Shown here piece by piece: positions 15,277 through 24,383 of a DNA stretch of 64,000 nt (the first letter of the stretch is position 1; each line of letters opens with the position of its first letter). The DNA is from a virus. Below the pieces are notes generated by a model, which made no database searches, was not told the DNA's origin, and worked only from the letters and a program-made list of their open reading frames with translations. The stretch covers positions 62,001-126,000 of IMG/VR virus record IMGVR_UViG_3300032046_000001. One strand, 5' to 3'. The position numbers and the translations under genes are program-made.

Positions 15277-16106
15277 ATTCTGACAAAATAAGAATACATA
15301 CTGTTAAAGAAATTCTAACCGAACTTAAAGACTGTATTGATCATAAAAAACCATTCAGTCTTATACGTTTTGGAGATGGTGGAATTAAAGTTTTAGAATC
15401 AATACTTTATAATAATAACAAAGCAAGATTTTTAGAAATATTAGAAAAAGAAGGTATTCCATATAATAAAGTTTATCCAATTTTTTATTTATGGGGAAAA
15501 TTTGCCAGCGAAGCTAACTTTATAGACTCACCAGAAATATATTTTACTGACAAGTTTTGGTCTAGATTCACAGAACAAAAAAGAAATAGAGTTTTACCAG
15601 TTATTAAAAATTGGAGAAAAATTTATTATAATGCCGAATTTAATAATGAAAGATATTGTAATCCAGAAGTAAATTTTCTCATGTTGATACAACGCCAAGA
15701 CTGTCCAAATTTAATAAACATTATTAAAAATAAAAAAATACGATCAATAACAGATCATAAAGAAGTAAATAATTATTTATCACAAGTTTGTAATTCGAGT
15801 ATTCTTGAAATATCAGGATGGTATCAAAATCAATTTATTAACAATTATAGAAATATCACAAAAGAAATTAAAAAAGATGCTAAAAAGTATGATTTATGGT
15901 TAGTTGGTGCTGGCGAATTAGGTAGAGTTTATACAGGTTTAATAAAAAAACATGGTGGACGAGCAATAGATATTGGATCGGTATTTGATACTTGGATTAC
16001 TAATAAAATTCCAGTACGTTTACAAGGATATATTTCAAGATTGTCACCAACAAGTTTAAAATTTCAATTTACGAATATAAGTAAACAATATGTGAAATAT
16101 ATATGA
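15273..16106 (+). CDS. GT-D fold glycosyltransferase (DUF1792-like), altered metal motif
   Basis: FSLIRFGDGGIKVL near residues 28-41 matches the diagnostic RFGDGE region of GT-D enzymes, and YDLWLVGAGELGRVYTGLI near 208-226 with GGRAIDIGSVFD near 230-241 matches the C-terminal part. These enzymes transfer hexoses in bacterial O-glycosylation. The Glu of the DxE metal motif is Gly here, so activity or metal use may differ. It sits in a coupled row of glycosyltransferases. Confidence 0.72.
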   Translation: MNSDKIRIHTVKEILTELKDCIDHKKPFSLIRFGDGGIKVLESILYNNNKARFLEILEKEGIPYNKVYPIFYLWGKFASEANFIDSPEIYFTDKFWSRFTEQKRNRVLPVIKNWRKIYYNAEFNNERYCNPEVNFLMLIQRQDCPNLINIIKNKKIRSITDHKEVNNYLSQVCNSSILEISGWYQNQFINNYRNITKEIKKDAKKYDLWLVGAGELGRVYTGLIKKHGGRAIDIGSVFDTWITNKIPVRLQGYISRLSPTSLKFQFTNISKQYVKYI

Positions 16107-16118
16107 AAGGAGATGAGC

Positions 16119-16811
16119 ATGAATAATGAATTAATCGATATAACCACGACGGCAACTCTACGACCTAAAATATTAGATTATACACTAAATTCATTTTGTA
16201 AAAATATGTTGATTGATAGAGACAGATATCGTTTAATTATTAATATAGATCCTATTGGTGATAAAGTACTTCCAAAAGAAGTTTTAAAAGTTGCTAAAAA
16301 ATATTTTGATAATATATTATATAATTATGCTGATACTCCAGGATTTGCAAAAGCTGTTATTTGGTGTTGGTCACAAGTTCAAGCTGATTATGTCGTACAT
16401 CTTGAAGATGATTGGGAACTACTAATACCAATTAATATAGACAACATGATATCTATATTAGATAGTTATCCAACTATGGCTAGTTTAAGACTCAATAAAT
16501 TTAAAACCAGAAAAAATAAATGTAGTATTAAACGTGGATATTATCCGTTTCCACAATTATCGTTGAATCCAACATTATTTAGTGGAAAATTTATTAAAGG
16601 CGTATTTCCACTGATGAGAACTTCTAGTAATCCAGAAAAACAACTAAGACCAGTTGACAATAGTGAACTGAGTATATATCTCAGAAAGTGGAACCATGCT
16701 ATTTACACTAAAAGTTCTCATGGAAAAATAATAAAAGATATCGGAAGGATATGGATGAATAGTACACCATTTAAAAAGAAAACTGGATTTTTAAATTGGG
16801 AGAAAAAATAA
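16119..16811 (+). CDS. GT-A glycosyltransferase (family 2-like), paralogue of 30568
   Basis: Start at the second ATG, six bases after AAAGGAG; the first ATG touches the binding site. ITTTATLRPKILDYTLNSF opens the fold. VVHLEDDWELLIP near 89-101 is the DxD motif. NIDPIG and PGFAKAVIWCWSQVQADYV are shared almost word for word with the protein at 30568-31251. Cytoplasmic transferase; substrate unknown. Confidence 0.78.
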   Translation: MNNELIDITTTATLRPKILDYTLNSFCKNMLIDRDRYRLIINIDPIGDKVLPKEVLKVAKKYFDNILYNYADTPGFAKAVIWCWSQVQADYVVHLEDDWELLIPINIDNMISILDSYPTMASLRLNKFKTRKNKCSIKRGYYPFPQLSLNPTLFSGKFIKGVFPLMRTSSNPEKQLRPVDNSELSIYLRKWNHAIYTKSSHGKIIKDIGRIWMNSTPFKKKTGFLNWEKK

Positions 16812-17735
16812 TTGAAAATATTATTACTCAGTAGAAATCAATTATATAAAAGAAATTGGGGAAGAGAACTATTTAAACGAGATGTGTCTAAATATCATGA
16901 TGTCAGATATTATGGAAGATCTTATCCAAATTCTCCATCTAAAAATATACAACAAATTTTAAATGAAGTTTCAAAACCAGATATTATTTTTACGCATGTA
17001 ATGTTTTATGCATCTTATTTTAATGGATATGAATCAACAAATATTCCTAAAGTTCATTTGGAAGTAGACTATGTCTTACCAAAAGATACGTATCCAGGAA
17101 CCATCTATGCCCAAAATCCATTTTATAAAAAAAGTAAATATAATTTAATATTTGGCGTCACAAAAAGAATGGTTATGGATATGAAAAATCAAAATATCGC
17201 ACCAAAAATTTTTTGGTTGCCATTTTCAGTTTCTACCGATAAATACAAAAATTTAAATTTAGAAAAAACAATTGATGTTATGTCTGTTTTTTTAGTAAAA
17301 GATTATCTATATCCAAACAGAAGATATTTACAAGAAGTAGTTCATTCACTAAAAAATAATTTAAAAATAAATGTTTTTACAAATTATGTTGTTCATGAAG
17401 AATATATTAAAAAAATAAATCAGTCAAAAATATTTATAACAAGTAATAACCTTTATAATTCATTAAATATGAAATATACAGAAGTACTAGCGTGTGGAAC
17501 ATTATTATTCGCAAATGAACCAGAAGACTTAACAGATATTAAACTTAAAGATGGAGAACATTTAATTATTTATAAAAATTGGAAAGATTTGAAATCTAAG
17601 GTTCGATATTATTTATCTCATGATAAAGAACGTGAAGAAATCGCGCAAAATGGAATGAATTTTGTGAGAGAACATCATAGTAATGAAATCAGAATAAAAG
17701 AAATGACAGAAATAATTCAAAAAGAGGTTTTATGA
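16812..17735 (+). CDS. CgeB-like glycosyltransferase (GT-B), copy 1
   Basis: TTG start; no ATG is available. The C-terminal domain carries LNMKYTEVLACGTLLFANEP near 220-239, then DGEHLIIYKNWKDLKSKVRY, the pattern of CgeB/GT4-like proteins. YLSHDKEREEIAQNGMNFVR ends the domain. A close paralogue lies at 18338-19261 with an HNH gene between, so a duplication and a homing insertion met here. Likely transfers a sugar in the same pathway as its neighbours. Confidence 0.72.
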   Translation: MKILLLSRNQLYKRNWGRELFKRDVSKYHDVRYYGRSYPNSPSKNIQQILNEVSKPDIIFTHVMFYASYFNGYESTNIPKVHLEVDYVLPKDTYPGTIYAQNPFYKKSKYNLIFGVTKRMVMDMKNQNIAPKIFWLPFSVSTDKYKNLNLEKTIDVMSVFLVKDYLYPNRRYLQEVVHSLKNNLKINVFTNYVVHEEYIKKINQSKIFITSNNLYNSLNMKYTEVLACGTLLFANEPEDLTDIKLKDGEHLIIYKNWKDLKSKVRYYLSHDKEREEIAQNGMNFVREHHSNEIRIKEMTEIIQKEVL

Positions 17736-18328
17736 AAATATATGAAAATTTAGATATCAATGATTTAGAAAATGAGATTTGGAAGACTATAGATGGTTAT
17801 CCAGATTATTCGGTAAGTAATCTTGGTAGAGTTAAATCATTAAAATTTGGAAAAGAAAAAATACTAAAACAAATTAAAGATGGTGAATATTTTATAATTA
17901 ATTTATCAGTTAAAAATAAGAAATATAAAAGAACAATTCATCGTTTAGTTTTTGAAACTTTTAATGATTATAAATTAGAATCATATGAATGTGTACATCA
18001 CAAAAATGAAAGTAAGAAAAATAATTATTATAAAAATTTAGAAAAAATGACAATAAAAAATCATAATTCAATTAATAATCTAGGAAAAGTAGCATCGATA
18101 GAAACAAAAATTAAAATGAGTAAAAATCAACCTGTTAAAAAAGGAGAAAAAAATTCAAACCATAAATTAAAAAATGGAGAAGTTTGGTTAATTAAAAAAA
18201 TATTAAATTCGGATTATTATAAATCTGGAAAAATAAATCAAACTTTTATTGGAAAGATGTTTAAAGTTAATAGACAAACAATTTCAGATATAAAGTGTGG
18301 AAAAACTTGGTCTCATATAAAAATATAA
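17732..18328 (+). CDS. NUMOD4/HNH homing endonuclease
   Basis: NUMOD4 module near residues 10-55 (WKTIDGYPDYSVSNLGRVKS), HNH core with HHKNESKKNNYYKNLEKM near 89-106, and a C-terminal helix-turn-helix INQTFIGKMFKVNRQTISDI. The tail is close to that of the HNH protein at 29938. It is inserted between two paralogous CgeB-like genes and coupled upstream by ATGA; no structured leader is present. Confidence 0.9.
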   Translation: MKIYENLDINDLENEIWKTIDGYPDYSVSNLGRVKSLKFGKEKILKQIKDGEYFIINLSVKNKKYKRTIHRLVFETFNDYKLESYECVHHKNESKKNNYYKNLEKMTIKNHNSINNLGKVASIETKIKMSKNQPVKKGEKNSNHKLKNGEVWLIKKILNSDYYKSGKINQTFIGKMFKVNRQTISDIKCGKTWSHIKI

Positions 18329-18337
18329 AGGAAAAAC

Positions 18338-19261
18338 ATGCGAATACTTTTACTAAGTCCAAATCAAATTTCTCGATATAACAGAACGCACCAGATTTTT
18401 CGCAATGAGATTGGAAGACAAAATCAAGTAACATATTACGGTTCAGGATATCCAAATTATATTCCTAATAAACCAATTCCTCAAGTTGTTAAAGAACTTG
18501 GTGACTTTGATATCATTATGACTTACGGATTACGGTATACTGAACCCTTTATTGGAATTGGAGAAATAAAAGTACCTCGCGTCCACATTGCTGTAGACTA
18601 TTTCCCAGTAGGTGGTGGTAGTGGAACATATGAAAGAAATCACAGATTATTCAGAAGAGACAAATATAATTTATACTTCGGAGTTGTTGGAGATATCGTA
18701 AAAAATTTAGTAAAAAATGGAGTATGTAAAAAAGCATTCTTATTACCATTTTCAATAGATACAAATATTTATAATAATTTAAATTTGAAAAAAGATATAG
18801 ATGTATTTGCTGTATTTAGTACAGGAAATAATATATATCCAAATAGAGAAAGAATTCAAAGGTTTATAAAATCAATGAACGGAGTTTCAACTTTTACTAA
18901 AAAAGTAGTTCATAGAAGATATATAAATATGATAAATAGATCTAAACTTTGTATAACTAGTAATAATAAATTTAGATCATTGAGTATAAAATATTATGAA
19001 ATTATGGCGTGTGGAAGTTTATTATTAGCTGACGAACCGGAAGATTTGAATACATTGGGATTTGTTAATGGGGAACACTTGATATTATATACAAATAATT
19101 TAAAAGATCTAAAAAATAAAATTAAATATTGTTTATCTCATGATAAAGAACGAGAAGAAATAGCAAATAATGGAATGAAATTTATCAGAGAAAAACACAG
19201 CAATGAAATACGAGTAAAACAAATGACAGAAATCATACGAGAAGAATTAGGTATAAAATAA
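18338..19261 (+). CDS. CgeB-like glycosyltransferase (GT-B), copy 2
   Basis: 307 residues, same length as copy 1 at 16812, from an ATG after AAAGGAAAA. Shares LLLSPNQISRYNRTHQIF at the N-terminus, KYYEIMACGSLLLADEPEDL near 222-241 and LSHDKEREEIANNGMKFIRE near the end. The paralogues differ most in residues 40-110, where acceptor contacts would lie. Substrate unknown. Confidence 0.72.
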   Translation: MRILLLSPNQISRYNRTHQIFRNEIGRQNQVTYYGSGYPNYIPNKPIPQVVKELGDFDIIMTYGLRYTEPFIGIGEIKVPRVHIAVDYFPVGGGSGTYERNHRLFRRDKYNLYFGVVGDIVKNLVKNGVCKKAFLLPFSIDTNIYNNLNLKKDIDVFAVFSTGNNIYPNRERIQRFIKSMNGVSTFTKKVVHRRYINMINRSKLCITSNNKFRSLSIKYYEIMACGSLLLADEPEDLNTLGFVNGEHLILYTNNLKDLKNKIKYCLSHDKEREEIANNGMKFIREKHSNEIRVKQMTEIIREELGIK

Positions 19262-19262
19262 A

Positions 19263-20012
19263 ATGAAAATAAGACAATGCTGGATATCTCCAAACGTAAT
19301 ATCTTTTAAAAATAGATGGTTTTCATTATTTAATTTCGTTGAGTATACCAACCCTAATGAACCAGTAGTATTTTTTTATAATAAATTTAAAGACTTAAAT
19401 ATAATTTTAAATCATAAAACTAAATGTGTAGTTGTTATAACATCATCACATACTGTTAGACTAGAAGAAGCAGCCAAATTATTAAATAAAGAAAATATTA
19501 AAATATTAGCAACAGCAAAAATTTCAGAATTTTTAACTAATATTGGAGTAGTTCATACTTGGCCAAAAAACGGAATATTCGTTGAAAAAGTTGAACCAGT
19601 AAAATTAGGAAATATGATTTATACTTATATTCCAAAACAAATGGATTCTTATGGTTGGAGTACAATAAAAAAAATAAAAACTAAATATAAAATATTAATT
19701 GGTGATGGAAAGATTCCTATGAATAAATGGTATGATGGAAAATGTGAAAATTATTATAATAAAGTTTTTGTAGGGATGAATTTGTCTGATTATTCAGGAG
19801 GACAAACTTCAATAGTAGATTTGGGTTTAAGAGGTATTCCATGTATTACAAATGTGATTAAAATGCCACACACAATTTCATGGAAAACAATTCAAGACAT
19901 AGAACAAACTATTGAAAGTGAATCAAAAAATATAGGAAAAATAAATTATGAACTTTCTAAAGAAGTATATGAATCAATGGATTTTGAGCAAAAGTGGTTG
20001 GAGATCGATTAA
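19263..20012 (+). CDS. Probable GT-B-like glycosyltransferase
   Basis: 249 residues. YSGGQTSIVDLGLRGIPCIT near 177-196 is the type of donor-side loop seen in GT-B enzymes (Gly-rich turn, then an invariant small-residue helix). The N-terminal half holds a Rossmann-like strand CVVVITSSHTVRLEEAAKLL. Weaker evidence than its neighbours, and mostly inferred from operon position. The stop overlaps the methyltransferase start. Confidence 0.5.
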   Translation: MKIRQCWISPNVISFKNRWFSLFNFVEYTNPNEPVVFFYNKFKDLNIILNHKTKCVVVITSSHTVRLEEAAKLLNKENIKILATAKISEFLTNIGVVHTWPKNGIFVEKVEPVKLGNMIYTYIPKQMDSYGWSTIKKIKTKYKILIGDGKIPMNKWYDGKCENYYNKVFVGMNLSDYSGGQTSIVDLGLRGIPCITNVIKMPHTISWKTIQDIEQTIESESKNIGKINYELSKEVYESMDFEQKWLEID

Positions 20013-20626
20013 TGAAAAAAATTCCTTTTAGAAGAAAAGTTATAATTGAAATTATTAATTATTTTAAATTTAATTCATATTTAGAAATTGGTTTAAGAAA
20101 TGGAGATAGCGTATTTAATCATGTTCCTTGTAAAATAAAATATTCAGTTGATATTAATCCAGACTCAAAACCATCGTATTGTGGAACAAGTGATTCATTT
20201 TTTTCACAATCTAAAATAACCGATATAAAATGGGATTGTATTTTCATTGACGGATGGCACGTAATAGATTTTGTATATAGAGATCTAATTAATTCTGTCA
20301 GACACTTAACAGAAAACGGAGTTATATTTTTACATGATATATTACCAACAAAATATGAATACACGTTAGAAAGTGGTGATATCAACTGTCAAACAGCATG
20401 GAAAATTATTCCTTATATATTAAAACATCATCCAGAATTAAGAGTATGTTCTATAGCCGATGGAAATGCTGGTATTGGTGTTGTTGTAAAAGGAAATAGA
20501 ATTAAAACATTAGATGTAAATTTTAATCAATTCTATGATTATAATTTGATGGACAAAAATAGAAAATTATCTCAAAACGTTATAGATTACAATGATTTAA
20601 TAGGATGGATAAACAATGGGAATTAA
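20012..20626 (+). CDS. SAM-dependent methyltransferase (Methyltransf_24-like)
   Basis: 204 residues from the ATG overlapping the previous TAA. SYLEIGLRNGDSVF near 21-34 is the SAM-binding loop. WDCIFIDGWHVIDFVYRDLI near 73-92 and GVIFLHDILP near 103-112 follow the Methyltransf_24 pattern, a family common in polysaccharide and O-antigen loci. Probably methylates a sugar or sugar-linked group made by this island. Confidence 0.78.
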   Translation: MKKIPFRRKVIIEIINYFKFNSYLEIGLRNGDSVFNHVPCKIKYSVDINPDSKPSYCGTSDSFFSQSKITDIKWDCIFIDGWHVIDFVYRDLINSVRHLTENGVIFLHDILPTKYEYTLESGDINCQTAWKIIPYILKHHPELRVCSIADGNAGIGVVVKGNRIKTLDVNFNQFYDYNLMDKNRKLSQNVIDYNDLIGWINNGN

Positions 20627-21227
20627 CAATGATTTTTTAAAATATGAAGAAGACAATCTAAATTTATTGAATATTGACTATGATGGTCTTAATTGGTGCG
20701 AACTTGGAGATCAAGATTATAACGGAGAACCAGCAAAAAAGATGTATGAATTAAAAGGAGTAAATCACACATCTATAGATATAAGTGGTAATGGTGAATC
20801 AATAGCCATAGACTTAGATTTACCAGTTCCTAATAATTTAAAAAATAAATTTGATGTTGTCACTAATTATGGAACAAGTGAACATGTTAATAATCAATAT
20901 GAACTTTTTAAAAATATTCATATAATGTGTAAACGAAATGGAATAATAATTCATGGTGTTCCTTTAATTGGAAATTGGCCAAAACATTGTAGATACTATT
21001 ATTCAAAATTATTTTTTGAAGAATTATCAAAATTGTGTGATTATAAAATTTCTGATTTGATAATTTTGAATTCTGGTTTGTATGGATATCCAAGAAATTT
21101 AGTAGCATGTGTTCTAATTAAAAAGACAGGAAAATTTTTTATAAGTAAAGATAAATTTGATAATATAAATGATTTAATAGATTCTAAAAATATGACTAAG
21201 ACTGGTAATTATACAAAGAAGAATTAA
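20616..21227 (+). CDS. SAM-dependent methyltransferase-like protein
   Basis: 203 residues. LNWCELGDQDYNGEPAKKMY near 26-45 replaces the canonical E/DxGxGxG loop. FDVVTNYGTSEHVNNQYELF near 79-98 and NGIIIHGVPLIGNWPKHCRY near 109-128 follow class I methyltransferase order. The divergent glycine loop leaves the cofactor uncertain. It overlaps the preceding methyltransferase gene by 11 bases. Confidence 0.6.
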   Translation: MGINNDFLKYEEDNLNLLNIDYDGLNWCELGDQDYNGEPAKKMYELKGVNHTSIDISGNGESIAIDLDLPVPNNLKNKFDVVTNYGTSEHVNNQYELFKNIHIMCKRNGIIIHGVPLIGNWPKHCRYYYSKLFFEELSKLCDYKISDLIILNSGLYGYPRNLVACVLIKKTGKFFISKDKFDNINDLIDSKNMTKTGNYTKKN

Positions 21228-21229
21228 TA

Positions 21230-22003
21230 ATGAAAAATTATATAAAAGATTTTTGGGATAACAATGCTGAAAAATTTAAATGTGATAGTAAAGTATCATG
21301 GGGAGATAATTTTTTATTAAATCTTGAATATGATATTATTTCTAAATATTTAAAAGATGATATGAAAATTTTAGATGTTGGTTGTGCAAATGGTTTTGCA
21401 ACTATAAAACATGCACAAGATAATAAAAATTCTGATTTTATTGGAATTGATTTTTCTACAAATATGATTCATTACGCCGATATTAATAAACTTAATATCG
21501 GCGTAAACAATATAGAATTCAAAGTTGGTGATATTACAGATATACAATATGAAGATAATAGTTTTGATGTTGTATATACAACAAGGGTTCTTATTAACCT
21601 TCCAACGTGGGAAGAACAGATGAAAGGACTATCAGAGTGTCTTAGAGTTGTTAAAAAAAATAAAGGACTATTGGTCATATTAGAGGGGTTTTATGAACCA
21701 TTTATTAAATTGAATTCTCTAAGACAAGTAGTCGGATTACCAGCATTGGAAGAACATGATTTTAATAGATATATAAAAAAATATAAACTTGAAAAATTTA
21801 TCAATAATCGCAATTATAAATTTGAAAATATAGATTTTTCATCTGTATACTATATTGGTAGTAGATTCTTGAGAGAGTTAATAACAGATTATAATTCTTT
21901 TAATGGTTTCACAAATCCTATTTTAGAAGATTTTTATAATTTAGAATTAAAATATTCTGGCGGTGGATTTGGAATACAACAGGCATATATTATTAAGGGA
22001 TAG
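21230..22003 (+). CDS. SAM-dependent methyltransferase (UbiE/Methyltransf_25-like)
   Basis: 257 residues. MKILDVGCANGFATIKHAQD near 45-64 is a textbook SAM loop. NIEFKVGDITDIQYEDNSFD near 94-113 and DVVYTTRVLINLPTWEEQMK near 113-132 are the next motifs. The C-terminal 100 residues form a lid specific to small-molecule methyltransferases. Third methyltransferase in a row; the substrate is probably a sugar or lipid-linked intermediate. Confidence 0.82.
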   Translation: MKNYIKDFWDNNAEKFKCDSKVSWGDNFLLNLEYDIISKYLKDDMKILDVGCANGFATIKHAQDNKNSDFIGIDFSTNMIHYADINKLNIGVNNIEFKVGDITDIQYEDNSFDVVYTTRVLINLPTWEEQMKGLSECLRVVKKNKGLLVILEGFYEPFIKLNSLRQVVGLPALEEHDFNRYIKKYKLEKFINNRNYKFENIDFSSVYYIGSRFLRELITDYNSFNGFTNPILEDFYNLELKYSGGGFGIQQAYIIKG

Positions 22004-22006
22004 AGG

Positions 22007-23083
22007 ATGATAGAAAAAATTAAAAATGAAGGTAGAAAATTTTATAATAAATTAACAGGAAAAGAATCTTTTATTATAGATAATCTTATTGAAGATAAGA
22101 TAACTATAAACAAAAATTTTATTTCAACATTCAAGAATGAAAATACAACAGCATTTGAAGAGATTTTACCAATTCCACCATCAAAAATATATGATTTTAA
22201 AAGACTAAAGGAATCATTTAAACCAAGGGATAATTCTAAAAAATTAAATTTTGAAGAACTGATAAATTCTTTATATAATATTATTTATGAAAATTGGAAT
22301 ATAGAAAAAACAAATTTAATTTTTCATTCTTCTGGAACGGACACTAGATTGATATCTACTTTAATAAGAAAAGTTTATCTAGAAAAAGGAGGAAAAGTAA
22401 AATTTATTTGTTTAGCTCCAGAAATAAAATATTGTCCAGATATTTTTAAATATATTGGTTGGGATTTAGATGAAAATCAAATCATAAATTTTGATATTTT
22501 AACTGATAAAAATATTTTTAATTTTTATACTTTATGGAAATCTGTGAATGGTGTTTCCGGGTTTCCTTATAATTTTATTGATTACATTATAAAAAATTTT
22601 GTTGATGATATAAATAATACTACAATATGGGGTGGTGTATTTTTTAATGAAGCTTTTGAATGTAATGGAACAATTCAAGATTTTTTAACAAGGATGTATT
22701 ATCAAAGACATTTTACATATCTTTCATCGATTCAGAATAAACCTGAAATAATAATGCCAATATTTAATATTGATTCTTTAAAATTAATTTTTGAATCTAA
22801 ATTTTCTGACGATAATAGAATGAATTTATTAAAATTTATTGATCCTAATTTATGTAATATTCCAATAATTCCAATTACAGAATTACATTCGTATTATAAA
22901 ATACCAAAAAATTATTTTAATTCAATTATTAATGAGTTTAAAAAATCATTTTATTATAAAAATATCAGTAGTAATATAACTTTTGAATCAACTTTTAGAA
23001 AAAATGAAACTATGTGGACTAAAATAACACTAGCTTCATTTATAGAACATCTAATAGAAAAAAATACTTCTATAAATTATTAG
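22007..23083 (+). CDS. Asparagine-synthase-like PP-loop protein without glutaminase domain
   Basis: LIFHSSGTDTRLISTLI near residues 103-119 corresponds to the SGGxDS PP-loop that binds ATP pyrophosphate, with Ser-Gly-Thr-Asp in place of Gly-Gly-x-Asp. TTIWGGVFFNEAFECNGTI near 205-223 resembles the GGxGADE acidic patch. No N-terminal Cys-2 amidotransferase domain is present, so ammonia or another amine would be used. The role is probably amidation or adenylation of a sugar acid or peptide; substrate unknown. Confidence 0.55.
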   Translation: MIEKIKNEGRKFYNKLTGKESFIIDNLIEDKITINKNFISTFKNENTTAFEEILPIPPSKIYDFKRLKESFKPRDNSKKLNFEELINSLYNIIYENWNIEKTNLIFHSSGTDTRLISTLIRKVYLEKGGKVKFICLAPEIKYCPDIFKYIGWDLDENQIINFDILTDKNIFNFYTLWKSVNGVSGFPYNFIDYIIKNFVDDINNTTIWGGVFFNEAFECNGTIQDFLTRMYYQRHFTYLSSIQNKPEIIMPIFNIDSLKLIFESKFSDDNRMNLLKFIDPNLCNIPIIPITELHSYYKIPKNYFNSIINEFKKSFYYKNISSNITFESTFRKNETMWTKITLASFIEHLIEKNTSINY

Positions 23084-23092
23084 GAAAAATAT

Positions 23093-23701
23093 ATGAGACA
23101 CAACCCTTACAAAATTGTACAGATGTTTGAAGAAGAAATAGCCGAATACGCCGGAGCACCATATGCTGTATCACTAGATTCCTGTACTAATGCCATATTT
23201 TTATGTCTTAAATATTTAAATATAGCAGAAGGTATGAAAATTGAAATTCCAAAAAAAACATATCTCTCAGTTCCAATGTCGGTTATTCATGCAGGAGGTA
23301 TTCCACGTTTTATTGATGTAGAATGGTCTGGAATATATCAATTAAAACCACTTCCAGTATACGATTCAGCAAAAAGATTGACAAGTGATATGTATATCAA
23401 AGATAGTTATATGTGTTTATCATTCCATATTAAAAAATTATTGAGTATTGGAAAGGGAGGAATGATATTAACTGATAATAAAGATGCTGTGGATTGGTTT
23501 AAAAAGGCGAGATATGAAGGAAGAAGTGAAAAGTTTTATAAAGACGATGATATTAATATAATAGGTTGGAATATGTATATGACACCTCAACAAGCGGCGC
23601 ATGGTTTGGCATTAATGCAGAACTATCCGAAACATGTACCTGATATGGGAGAAGCTGGTGGTTATAAAGATTTAACTACAATGACAGTTTTTAAACAATA
23701 A
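23093..23701 (+). CDS. Short DegT/DnrJ/EryC1-type aminotransferase
   Basis: 202 residues against the usual 360-400. It retains the PLP half: YAVSLDSCTNAIFLCLKYL near 22-40, PVYDSAKRLTS near 88-98 with the PLP-contacting Asp, and MCLSFHIKKLLSIGKGGMIL near 107-126 with the presumed Schiff-base Lys. The small C-terminal domain is missing, and the ATG and stop are clean with no sign of a frameshift. Would aminate a nucleotide-linked keto-sugar if active. Confidence 0.7.
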   Translation: MRHNPYKIVQMFEEEIAEYAGAPYAVSLDSCTNAIFLCLKYLNIAEGMKIEIPKKTYLSVPMSVIHAGGIPRFIDVEWSGIYQLKPLPVYDSAKRLTSDMYIKDSYMCLSFHIKKLLSIGKGGMILTDNKDAVDWFKKARYEGRSEKFYKDDDINIIGWNMYMTPQQAAHGLALMQNYPKHVPDMGEAGGYKDLTTMTVFKQ

Positions 23702-23713
23702 AGGTTTTCAAAT

Positions 23714-24358
23714 ATGAGTAAAAAAAATATTGAAGTTAAATTTTATATTCCAATTTCAGAAGGAAGATATTTTAATATAATATCAAACTTATCTAAAACA
23801 CTTTTAGGAAATGGAAATACTTCTGTAATTCAAGCAAGAACGGACAAACTAGTTTTTAAAGTAAAATATAATGAAAAATTATTTAGATTTGATTTTGGAC
23901 AAAAATATCTAGTTAATATTAATGAGCAAAAGATAGCATCAGAAACCATAAATATTCCTAAAATATTATTTGTTGATAATATTAAAAAATATAAAATAAG
24001 TGAATGGATTGATGGTGTTGATATTAATAAAGTATGGAATCTACCAGAAGTTTTTATTCAATCTGGAGAATTAATGGGAAAATTAAATTTAATTAAAAAT
24101 ACAAATTCTGGAATGTATTTATCTAACTGTGAATTTTCATCATCTAATGCTATTTGGAGTAATGATAAAAAAGTTTATTTAATTGACTTGGGAAAATTAC
24201 GTTGGAGTTCTTGTACTGATATAACTATCGTTCAAGTATTATTAAAAAGAATTAGAAATAAAGAAAAAATAGATCTGTTTTTAGAAGGATACTCAAAATT
24301 TAAATCGACAGAAAAAATTATAAAAATATGTAATCAAAAAAATTGGAGTTGGAAATAA
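23714..24358 (+). CDS. Kinase-like protein (APH/choline-kinase fold)
   Basis: 214 residues. KLVFKVKYNEKLFRFDFG near 45-62 resembles the ATP-lobe strand, YKISEWIDGVDINKVW near 95-110 the hinge, SSSNAIWSNDKKVYLIDLGK near 143-162 the catalytic-loop Asn and the metal-binding Asp. The catalytic Asp of HxD is not obvious (NCEF here), so activity is uncertain. In this setting it could phosphorylate a sugar or lipid intermediate. Confidence 0.5.
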   Translation: MSKKNIEVKFYIPISEGRYFNIISNLSKTLLGNGNTSVIQARTDKLVFKVKYNEKLFRFDFGQKYLVNINEQKIASETINIPKILFVDNIKKYKISEWIDGVDINKVWNLPEVFIQSGELMGKLNLIKNTNSGMYLSNCEFSSSNAIWSNDKKVYLIDLGKLRWSSCTDITIVQVLLKRIRNKEKIDLFLEGYSKFKSTEKIIKICNQKNWSWK

Positions 24359-24383
24359 TATAGAATAGTTTTGGAGATATTAA

